Shown here piece after piece: positions 33,655 through 41,064 of a stretch of 64,000 nt of DNA. The translations under genes and the position numbers were made by a program. The first letter of the stretch is position 1, and every line of letters starts with the position of its first letter. The notes beneath the pieces were generated by a model. It was not told the origin of the DNA and made no database searches. It was given only the letters and a program-made list of their open reading frames with translations. Source of the stretch: Candidatus Uabimicrobium amorphum (GTDB taxonomy: Bacteria > Planctomycetota > Uabimicrobiia > Uabimicrobiales > Uabimicrobiaceae); NCBI RefSeq assembly GCF_009002475.1, contig NZ_AP019860.1, positions 4,774,001 through 4,838,000 of the forward strand, written 5' to 3'.

Positions 33655-35046
33655 TTATGGTCCTCTGAAACCCGCTAGAACTTTATGTATGAGCTTGTCA
33701 TTTTCAAAAATACCAATATGGAAGTAGGTTCTCCCTCTCTTCTTTATGCTTTTTCCTGGTAAGATGACCTTCATTGTAAACTTTTCAAGTCCTTCTCCCG
33801 CGATTTCGATATGCGATTCCCCTAAGTGCAGTTCGCCTTCTATATCGATAAGTTTAAACGAATATTTGTGGGTATCGAGTGTTTTGTTGAGTAATGTACT
33901 GCGATACACATTCATGTAGGCATCATCACTAATTTTTGTACACAAAGATCCTGGCATACGATTGATAATCGCACTTACTCGTGGACGGTTAGTAAGTAGG
34001 AATAAGTCGACACTAAAAAGTATAAAAAACACAATACCATAAAAAATAGTTCGCGCGGATATTTTGTAACCATGATTTTTTTCAATCATATTGTGCGAAG
34101 CGTAGCGAATAAGCCCTTTTGGTTTGCCGATTTTTTCCATGACATCATCACAAGCATCGATGCAGTAGGTACAATTCACACATTCCATTTGCAGACCGTT
34201 GCGAATATCTATTCCCGTTGGACATACAGCAATGCACTTTTTGCAATCAATACAGTCTCCCTTATCGGAATCTTGCTCTTTTTTGAGTTTTCGTCCGCGT
34301 GGTTCTCCACGTTTAAAATCATAAGAAATAGTTACGGTATTGACATCTTGCATTACCGACTGTAAACGGCCATATGGGCACACCATAATACACGCTTGTT
34401 CGCGAAACCAACTAAAGACACCGTAGAACACAAAAGAAAATATACAAATGGCTATAAATCCCACGATATGCTCACTTGGAGGAGCGGTAACTATTTTGAT
34501 TAGCTCATCCATGCCGATAATATACGATAGGAAAATATTGGCAATGAAAAATGAGATTGCATAAAATAAAACATGTTTAAAAGCTTTTCTGAAAAACTTT
34601 TGTGTAGACATGTCTTGGTTGTTTAGTTTTTTTTGCTTAGAGGCATCGCCTTCTAAAAAACGTTCTATTCTGCGGAACACCATTTCTAGAAAAACAGTTT
34701 GTGGACATAGCCACCCACAAAAAATACGGCCAAAAGTTGCGGTAAACCACACCACAAAGATAACTGTAGTGATAAACAGTAAGCCAAAAATATATAAATC
34801 TTCTGGCCAAAATACATTGCCAAAAAAGATAAATTTTCGTTCGAGAACATTTAACATAATAATAGGCTTACCGTTGTATTTGATAAATGGTACACCTATG
34901 AGTACGATCAGTTGTATATAGCTAATAATTTTACGCCATTTGTAGTAAGGTCCGTCAACGCGTTTGGGGTAAATCCAAACTCTTTCCCCGTCGCTGTTAA
35001 CCGTTGCAATTCGATCTCTGAAATCATCTTCTTGGTTAGCTTTCAC
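33655..35046 (-). CDS. ccoG: cbb3 oxidase accessory ferredoxin (CcoG/FixG)
   Basis: 463 residues from a GTG with AAGGAG seven bases upstream. Membrane helices precede and follow a two-cluster ferredoxin: CIDCKKCIAVCP and CVNCTYCIDACD. The family motif ICGWLCPQTVFLEMVFR is present, and the C-terminal region is the FixG Ig-like domain. The protein supplies or reduces copper for cbb3 oxidase assembly. It is transcribed separately from the ccoI-to-ccoP operon, whose terminator lies just upstream, together with the SafE-like gene. Confidence 0.95.
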   Translation of the reverse strand: MKANQEDDFRDRIATVNSDGERVWIYPKRVDGPYYKWRKIISYIQLIVLIGVPFIKYNGKPIIMLNVLERKFIFFGNVFWPEDLYIFGLLFITTVIFVVWFTATFGRIFCGWLCPQTVFLEMVFRRIERFLEGDASKQKKLNNQDMSTQKFFRKAFKHVLFYAISFFIANIFLSYIIGMDELIKIVTAPPSEHIVGFIAICIFSFVFYGVFSWFREQACIMVCPYGRLQSVMQDVNTVTISYDFKRGEPRGRKLKKEQDSDKGDCIDCKKCIAVCPTGIDIRNGLQMECVNCTYCIDACDDVMEKIGKPKGLIRYASHNMIEKNHGYKISARTIFYGIVFFILFSVDLFLLTNRPRVSAIINRMPGSLCTKISDDAYMNVYRSTLLNKTLDTHKYSFKLIDIEGELHLGESHIEIAGEGLEKFTMKVILPGKSIKKRGRTYFHIGIFENDKLIHKVLAGFRGP

Positions 35047-35128
35047 TCTAAGTCTCCTTACATCATTTTTTTAGCATACATTTTATTTGGATATCGGTAT
35101 ATTTGAATATTTGAATGTTTTTAAGAAA

Positions 35129-35164
35129 TTTTTTAGAACTTTGTATTTACAAAGTTCTAAAAAA
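35129..35164 (-). terminator. Perfect 17-bp hairpin ending the oxidase operon
   Basis: TTTTTTAGAACTTTGTA, two bases, then its complement. On the minus strand the stem ends in six T residues. It lies about 270 bases past ccoP and just upstream of the ccoG promoter region. Confidence 0.8.
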
Positions 35165-35342
35165 TGTATAGTTATTGGTGACATCTACATGTTGTGTTCT
35201 CTGGAACTACAAAACAAAATGGTTTTGCCATTTTGACCGTAAGCAATAACTGTACAACACTTTACATGACCAAGTTGTACAATTCCAACAGCAAGTTGAA
35301 GTAGTTTCATTTTAATAAAACAACAGCGAGCTGTTGGGCACG

Positions 35343-35407
35343 GTCATTCCTGGCGCGACCGGCGATCCATTAAAAAGAGTGGATCCCGCATCAAGTGCGG
35401 GATGACA
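35343..35407. repeat. Short copy of the TGTCAT...ATGACA dispersed repeat
   Basis: It begins GTCATTCCTGGCGCGACCGG and ends GGATCCCGCATCAAGTGCGG then GATGACA, 65 bases; the middle is shorter than in the 82-bp core. It lies between ccoP and the operon terminator. Confidence 0.7.
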
Positions 35408-35436
35408 CCGCGTTCGTTAGTAACATCGCACGCAAA

Positions 35437-36075
35437 CTATTTGTACTCTTTGCCATCTGGACCTCTGGCATTAGGTGGATTGGAGCCCTTTAAGGATATT
35501 ATATAACTCACTACTTGTAGAATTTTTGTATTCCCCAAAGTAGGACCCCAAGGCTGCATACCTTTTTCGATAACACCTGTTTTTACTGTATGAATGATGT
35601 CTTCGATTTTGCCTTCGCCATGAATCCAGTAGTTGTCTGTTAAATTTGGACCTTGGCCTTGGCCTTCTATACCCTCGGCATTTTTACCATGACAAAGAGC
35701 GCAGTTTTTGCGAAATAATCTTCGTCCTTTTCCAATACTCTTTTCATCCGTCAAAGCAACCACTACTTCTTTTTTGTTACCTTGTTGTTGCTGCTTCTTG
35801 GCTAAAAATGCCGCAATGTCGTCATCACCTTCTTCTTCTTCTTCTGTTTCATCCTCGTAATAATCAGGATATTGCGCAATCTCTGCCTGATACTCTTCCG
35901 CAGGTTGTTTAAATACACCCATTACTTCATAACCCACAAAATATATCACTGCAAAAACAATGGTGATGTAAAACAACATTGTCCACCATGGCGGAAGGAA
36001 GTTATCTAACTCATGAATGCCATCGTACTCGTGATCCAATAAAATATCTTTTTCGTCTTCGAGAACATTGACCAT
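35437..36075 (-). CDS. ccoP: cbb3 cytochrome c oxidase subunit III, monohaem CcoP
   Basis: 212 residues: a membrane helix (about 31-54), a very acidic linker (EDETEEEEEGDDD, 75-87), a short Gln run, then one cytochrome c domain with haem-binding Cys125-x-x-Cys128-His129 and the likely axial Met in KGMQPWG. Proteobacterial CcoP carries two haems, so this is a shortened form. It starts two bases after ccoQ. Electrons from a soluble donor would pass through it to the CcoO haem. Confidence 0.93.
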   Translation of the reverse strand: MVNVLEDEKDILLDHEYDGIHELDNFLPPWWTMLFYITIVFAVIYFVGYEVMGVFKQPAEEYQAEIAQYPDYYEDETEEEEEGDDDIAAFLAKKQQQQGNKKEVVVALTDEKSIGKGRRLFRKNCALCHGKNAEGIEGQGQGPNLTDNYWIHGEGKIEDIIHTVKTGVIEKGMQPWGPTLGNTKILQVVSYIISLKGSNPPNARGPDGKEYK

Positions 36076-36077
36076 TG

Positions 36078-36236
36078 CTATCTCCTCTCTGGTTGTAGAT
36101 CTAAAGGCATTTGTTCTAGCTCTTTAATTTGGTCATTATCAATTTTCCATACGTACCAGGTAATTAATACAAAGAGTGTCAAGAAAGTGACAAGTACGCT
36201 GTAGGAAAGTAATACAGCGATATCAATTTGTGACAT
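36078..36236 (-). CDS. ccoQ: Small CcoQ-like subunit of the cbb3 oxidase
   Basis: 52 residues, one membrane helix (about 6-28, IAVLLSYSVLVTFLTLFVLI) followed by an aromatic/charged tail (TWYVWKIDNDQIKEL). Position between ccoNO and ccoP and size are those of CcoQ, which stabilises the assembled enzyme. Its last codons contain GAGGAG, which serves as the SD for ccoP. Sequence conservation of CcoQ is weak, so the call is mostly by context. Confidence 0.75.
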   Translation of the reverse strand: MSQIDIAVLLSYSVLVTFLTLFVLITWYVWKIDNDQIKELEQMPLDLQPERR

Positions 36237-36247
36237 ATATTCTCTTA

Positions 36248-38356
36248 TCATTTTTTAACCTTTATTCTTTTACCAAGTTTTTTCAAGTATGCGATAAGTG
36301 CTATCATTTCACGATCAGGAGCACAATCAATTTTACCTTTTTTGAGGATATCAGAAAGTTCTTGTGCTTCTTTTTGGAGATTTTCTTCTGCATTTCTTAC
36401 ATCGTCATAATTATAAGGTACACCTAAACTTCGCATTACTTGTATTTTCTTTGAAGTTGTGGATGTATCTAACTTATTTGTGGCAAGCCATGGGTACGGT
36501 GGCATAACAGATCCCGGAGAAGATTTCTGCGGATTTACCATGTGATCATAATGCCAAACTTCGTTGCGTGGTCTAAGCCCGATGCGATGTAAGTCAGGTC
36601 CAGTTCTTTTCGATCCCCATAAGAAAGGACGATCGTATACGTAATCTCCTGCTTCGGAGTAGGCTCCGTAACGCAGTGTCTCGTTATGGAAAGGACGAAT
36701 CATTTGCGAGTGGCAGTTGTTACATCCTTCGCGAATGTAAATATCGCGACCTTCGAGTTCAAGTGGTGAATATTTTTCCACAAGAGGTTTGGTCGGAGAG
36801 ATAAATTCATTCATCGCCCCTGGTACAAGTTCTATCAAACCACCAGCGATGATCGCCAATGTAGATAGTATAAAAAATAGACCAAGGTGACCTTCTAGAA
36901 AACGGTGTGTTGATTTTACTTTGGTTTTTTCTTGCTCTAATGCAGGTGCACTCGCTTCTTCGTCCGCTTGTAAGTTACCCTGTTTTACTGTTTTGAATAA
37001 GTTGTATACCATCAAGAACACACCTGTTATATACAACAGTCCTCCGATTCCACGTAGGTAGTACATCGGAATAATTTGTTTTACGGTGCTCAAGAAGTTT
37101 TCGTGCATTAATCCGCCATCTGGATCTAGTTCTTTCCACATTAAACCTTGTGTTATACCGGAGAAATACATGGCAACTAAATAAAATACAATCCCTAATG
37201 TGCCAATCCAAAAGTGTGCATTTGCTAGTCTTGGTGAATATAACTTGGTGTTGTAAATTCGTGGAATGAGCCAATACACAATCCCAAAAGTTAAGAACCC
37301 ATTCCATCCTAATGTACCGTTGTGAACGTGTCCAACGATCCAATCGGTGAAGTGTGCTAAACTATTGACACTCTTAAAGGACATCAATGGACCTTCTAAG
37401 GTTACCATTCCGTAAGATGTTACGGCAACAACCATAAATTTTAGCTCGACGTTTTTTGCAACGGTATGCCAAGCACCGCGTAAGGTTAAAAGACCGTTTA
37501 ACATTCCCCCCCATGATGGAGCGATGAGCATGATAGAGAAAATTACACCTAGGGTTTGTGCCCAAGGAGAAACGGCGGAGTATAGCAGGTGGTGTGGTCC
37601 CGCCCATATATAAATAAAAACCAGTGACCAAAAGTGAATAATGGATAAACGATAAGAGTATACCGGACGATCGGCAATTTTAGGCAAATAGTAGTACATA
37701 AGCCCTAAGTATGGAGTTGTTAAAAAGAATGCTACGGCATTGTGTCCATACCACCACTGAACTAGAGCGTCCTGGACCCCTGCATATATGGGGTAACTCT
37801 TCATAAATGAAACCGGTAAAGCCAATGAATTAAATATATGTAGTACGGCAACAGCGATGAATGTGGCGATGTAAAACCAGATAGCTACATACATGTGCTT
37901 TTCGCGTCTTACACTGATCGTCCCAAACATGTTGATACCAAAAACGACCCATATAAAAGTAATTGCAATATCTATAGGCCATTCTAACTCGGCATATTCT
38001 TTACTTGTTGTGTAGCCGAAAAGCAAAGTAACGGCAGCGGCAACAATAATAAATTGCCATCCCCAAAAATGTATTTTACTCAATTTATCACTAAACATAC
38101 GTGCTTTGCACAAACGTTGTAGTGAGTAGTATATTCCCATAAAAATCGCGTTGCCGACGAAGGCAAAAATGGCCGCGTTGGTATGGATCGGACGTAATCG
38201 TCCAAAAGAAAAGTGCTCACCAAAATTTAGTCCTGGTAAGGGAAGTTGAAATGCGATGAGTACGCCAAAGAACATGCCCACAACACCCCAAAAGACTGTT
38301 GCGAATGCAAAGTTGCGTACTATTTTATTGTCATAATGAAAAGTTTCTACGCTCAT
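36248..38356 (-). CDS. ccoNO: Fused cbb3 oxidase subunits I and II (CcoN-CcoO)
   Basis: 702 residues. The first 480 or so are CcoN: about twelve membrane helices with haem/copper histidines in RPIHTNAAIFAF, WWYGHNAVAFFLT, AGPHHLLYS and DWIVGHVHNG. After a charged linker and one more helix, the rest is CcoO: haem c site CNNCH from Cys545, then MIRPFHNET, GPDLHRIG and a late Met in PGSVMPPYPWL. The two subunits are separate genes in proteobacteria; fusions occur in Bacteroidota and others. This is the oxygen-reducing, proton-pumping core. Confidence 0.95.
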   Translation of the reverse strand: MSVETFHYDNKIVRNFAFATVFWGVVGMFFGVLIAFQLPLPGLNFGEHFSFGRLRPIHTNAAIFAFVGNAIFMGIYYSLQRLCKARMFSDKLSKIHFWGWQFIIVAAAVTLLFGYTTSKEYAELEWPIDIAITFIWVVFGINMFGTISVRREKHMYVAIWFYIATFIAVAVLHIFNSLALPVSFMKSYPIYAGVQDALVQWWYGHNAVAFFLTTPYLGLMYYYLPKIADRPVYSYRLSIIHFWSLVFIYIWAGPHHLLYSAVSPWAQTLGVIFSIMLIAPSWGGMLNGLLTLRGAWHTVAKNVELKFMVVAVTSYGMVTLEGPLMSFKSVNSLAHFTDWIVGHVHNGTLGWNGFLTFGIVYWLIPRIYNTKLYSPRLANAHFWIGTLGIVFYLVAMYFSGITQGLMWKELDPDGGLMHENFLSTVKQIIPMYYLRGIGGLLYITGVFLMVYNLFKTVKQGNLQADEEASAPALEQEKTKVKSTHRFLEGHLGLFFILSTLAIIAGGLIELVPGAMNEFISPTKPLVEKYSPLELEGRDIYIREGCNNCHSQMIRPFHNETLRYGAYSEAGDYVYDRPFLWGSKRTGPDLHRIGLRPRNEVWHYDHMVNPQKSSPGSVMPPYPWLATNKLDTSTTSKKIQVMRSLGVPYNYDDVRNAEENLQKEAQELSDILKKGKIDCAPDREMIALIAYLKKLGKRIKVKK

Positions 38357-38368
38357 GAAAGGCCTTTC

Positions 38369-38503
38369 TCAATCAATCAGTACTTTTATTGCTGGAGTTT
38401 CACAGTCGTCAAATTGACCACTTTTGGTTGCCCAGATAAAAGCGAGTAAAAAACAAGTTGCTAATGAGATGCTCACACAGATTAGGATAAACATTACTCC
38501 CAT
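38369..38503 (-). CDS. ccoS: cbb3 oxidase maturation protein CcoS
   Basis: 44 residues: one membrane helix (about 5-24), then the family signature SGQFDDCETPA. CcoS is needed for cofactor insertion into the oxidase. The start overlaps the ccoI stop by ten bases and the stop is twelve bases before ccoNO, so it is in the middle of one operon. Confidence 0.9.
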   Translation of the reverse strand: MGVMFILICVSISLATCFLLAFIWATKSGQFDDCETPAIKVLID

Positions 38504-40914
38504 TTATCATCTCCCAATATCTTCTTGCATAAACGACGAGAGCTAAAAGTCGTAAATAGCATAACGGTAACCGAACTAACGGGCATAAGTACTGCAACAA
38601 ATACAGGGGTTAACTTACCAGATATGGCTAAAGTAATGCCCAGGGAATTATAGATACAAGAAATTGCGAAACTTGCATATGTGATGTTAAGGGTTGCGCG
38701 TGATAGTGAAAACATTTTGGGAAGTAAGCTAATTTTCTCCGCAGCTAGAATAATATCACTTGCAGGAGAAAAATGGCTATTTTCCTCAATCACTGCAACC
38801 CCGACATCGCTCTCTATCAAAGCGCCTGAATCGTTAAGTCCATCGCCGATCATGAGTACTTTACTATCGGCGCTTTTTTGTAACTTTTCGATGTAGGCAA
38901 CTTTTTGAAACGGGTCAAGGTTAAAATGTATATTATTTTTAGGGAAAACTTTGCCAACAATGTCTAAATCGCGTTTACTGTCTCCTGAGATGAGGTGCAC
39001 AGCATGTTTTTGCGCAATACGACTAACAATGTTTTCCCAACCGCGACGAAAATTGTTTTCTGTGGCAAAGACACAGCAAAGTTTGTTCCCAACGGCAAAA
39101 GCCACACAACTTTGCTGTGATATTTTTTGCGGCAATCCTTTGGGAAGCTCTAAAAGACTGGATATCCAGCTGACGCTGCCTACAAAAAAATCTTGAGAGT
39201 TATATTTGGCGGCGATTCCTTTTCCGGGAATTTCGTTAAATTCTGTTAAGTGAATAGGTGTTAACAGTGGAAAAGTTTTGGCCAAAGTTTGACTGACTGG
39301 GTGAATGGATTGGTGAACAATGTTTGCCAGAATTTGTTGTTGTTGCTCGTCAATATTGCCAAAAATGAGTGAAATTCTCGGGGTTGTTGATGTTAATGTA
39401 CCTGTTTTATCAAAAACAACGTTGTTTATTTTGGCCAATTTCTCCAATATATCACCACTTTTTAAAAATATGCGGTGTTTTTCCAACAAGCGAATCATAG
39501 CACCATGTGTAAATGAAGATGTCAATGCCAGTGCACATGGACATGCCACAATAAGAACTGACGAAAACGTATACCACGCCATCGCGATATTTTTTCCATA
39601 TAGCCAATAGTAAGCAAAAGATGCCAAGGCGATACTAATCACTGTTAAGGTAAAAAAAGGACTGATGGTGTTCGTCAAGGTTTGTACAGCACTTTTTTCT
39701 TTATTTTGTACATTTTTCCACAACGAAGTTAAGAAACTTTGTTCCACTTGCTTTTCTACCTGTATACTTGCAGCTTTGCCAACAATACGTCCGCCTGCAA
39801 ATATGTCTTGTCCCTTGTCTTTGGCGATAAGATCAGACTCACCGGTGACAAAACTGTAGTCGATTTGAGCATGGTCACTTTGTAATTTTCCGTCGACAGG
39901 GATAAGTTCTTGGTGGCGAACAAATATGGTGTCGCCCACTTGCAACTCATGTACAGGGACTGCGCATTTGTCGTTATCTTGTATGCGCAGAGTGGATAGA
40001 GGGAAATATGCTTTGTAATCGCGATCGAAGGATAGGTTTTGAAAAGTTTTCTTTTGAAAGAATTTACCGATAAGTAAAAAAAAGACAAAGCCACAAAGTG
40101 AATCGCAGTAGCCAGGTCCACGTTTACTAATGATATCAAAAGCGCTTGTGGACAATAGTGCGATAAGCCCTAAGGCAATGGGAATATCAAGATTGATGTT
40201 TTTTTGCTTTAGCGAAATCCACGACGAATATAGCCACTCTTTTGCGGCATAAAAAAACACTGGTATGGTTAACAGCAAATTTAGGTAGCCAAAGAAGCGT
40301 TGAAATTCTTTGGGAACGTCGGAAGAAAGATATTCAGGAAAGCTAAGTAGCATTACATTGCCAAAACAAAACCCCGCAACACCTAAACGCAGTAAATCGT
40401 CGTGGTTTTTCTGTGCATTTTGTTGTTCATGGTCAAGGGAGAGGTGCGGTGGATATCCCAGTTGCGAAAGTAGATGGGCGATCTCACTAAGGCGAATGTT
40501 CTGTTTGTCGTATGTAATATACACTTCGTGAGAAGAAAAATTGACGTCTACCTTCTTTATATGGGCGTTGATACGATATAGGTTTTCAAGTAGCCATATA
40601 CACGAGGCGCAATGAATATTGGGAATATAAAAACACGCTATTGCAGTTTGTTGTTCGTTAAATTTTAGAAAATGCTCCAAAAATTTTGCATCGTCGAGAT
40701 AAGTATACTCTTCTTTACTTTTCTCTGTTGCCGGTTTTCCGGGAGATTTTTCTAATTCGTAATATTTATGTAGGGAGTTACCTTGAAGTATTTCAAACAC
40801 AAACAAGCAACCGTGACAACAGAAATGATGTTCGTCTTTGGTTACAGAATCTTTTAAGCAAGGTAGTCCACAGTGAAAGCAAGGTGTTGAAATAGTAAAT
40901 CTCCTTAATTGCAT
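38494..40914 (-). CDS. ccoI: Copper-exporting P1B-type ATPase for cbb3 assembly (CcoI/FixI)
   Basis: About 806 residues from the ATG at 40914. The N-terminus is rich in metal ligands (TPCFHCGLPC, HHFCCHGC), followed by an HMA-like domain (IHCASCIWLLENLY). Eight membrane helices include the CPCALAL transport motif; the P-domain has DKTGTLT, and the ATP hinge is MIGDGLNDSGAL. It moves copper across the membrane for the CcoN centre. The true start may be a rarer one: AAGGAG (40901-40906) is seven bases upstream of an ATT at 40893, giving a product that opens STPCFHC. First gene of the cco operon and divergent from the large kinase gene. Confidence 0.93.
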   Translation of the reverse strand: MQLRRFTISTPCFHCGLPCLKDSVTKDEHHFCCHGCLFVFEILQGNSLHKYYELEKSPGKPATEKSKEEYTYLDDAKFLEHFLKFNEQQTAIACFYIPNIHCASCIWLLENLYRINAHIKKVDVNFSSHEVYITYDKQNIRLSEIAHLLSQLGYPPHLSLDHEQQNAQKNHDDLLRLGVAGFCFGNVMLLSFPEYLSSDVPKEFQRFFGYLNLLLTIPVFFYAAKEWLYSSWISLKQKNINLDIPIALGLIALLSTSAFDIISKRGPGYCDSLCGFVFFLLIGKFFQKKTFQNLSFDRDYKAYFPLSTLRIQDNDKCAVPVHELQVGDTIFVRHQELIPVDGKLQSDHAQIDYSFVTGESDLIAKDKGQDIFAGGRIVGKAASIQVEKQVEQSFLTSLWKNVQNKEKSAVQTLTNTISPFFTLTVISIALASFAYYWLYGKNIAMAWYTFSSVLIVACPCALALTSSFTHGAMIRLLEKHRIFLKSGDILEKLAKINNVVFDKTGTLTSTTPRISLIFGNIDEQQQQILANIVHQSIHPVSQTLAKTFPLLTPIHLTEFNEIPGKGIAAKYNSQDFFVGSVSWISSLLELPKGLPQKISQQSCVAFAVGNKLCCVFATENNFRRGWENIVSRIAQKHAVHLISGDSKRDLDIVGKVFPKNNIHFNLDPFQKVAYIEKLQKSADSKVLMIGDGLNDSGALIESDVGVAVIEENSHFSPASDIILAAEKISLLPKMFSLSRATLNITYASFAISCIYNSLGITLAISGKLTPVFVAVLMPVSSVTVMLFTTFSSRRLCKKILGDDKWE

Positions 40915-41064
40915 TTGGATAATGTTAAGGTTTATATGAACGCAAGCAATTTGCATGCCTTCATGTGAATATTTGTAAAACATTTTTGTGGAGGTGTGCT
41001 ATAATCAATAAAATTTTCGGTTACCAATTTAGAACATTTGTAGTGAAGTTTTAAGGATGTCGCT

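Noticed and set aside
40984..41064. FNR-type box upstream of the cco operon
   Set aside because: No TTGAT-N4-ATCAA pattern is present; only a TATAAT-like string without a matching -35 element was seen.
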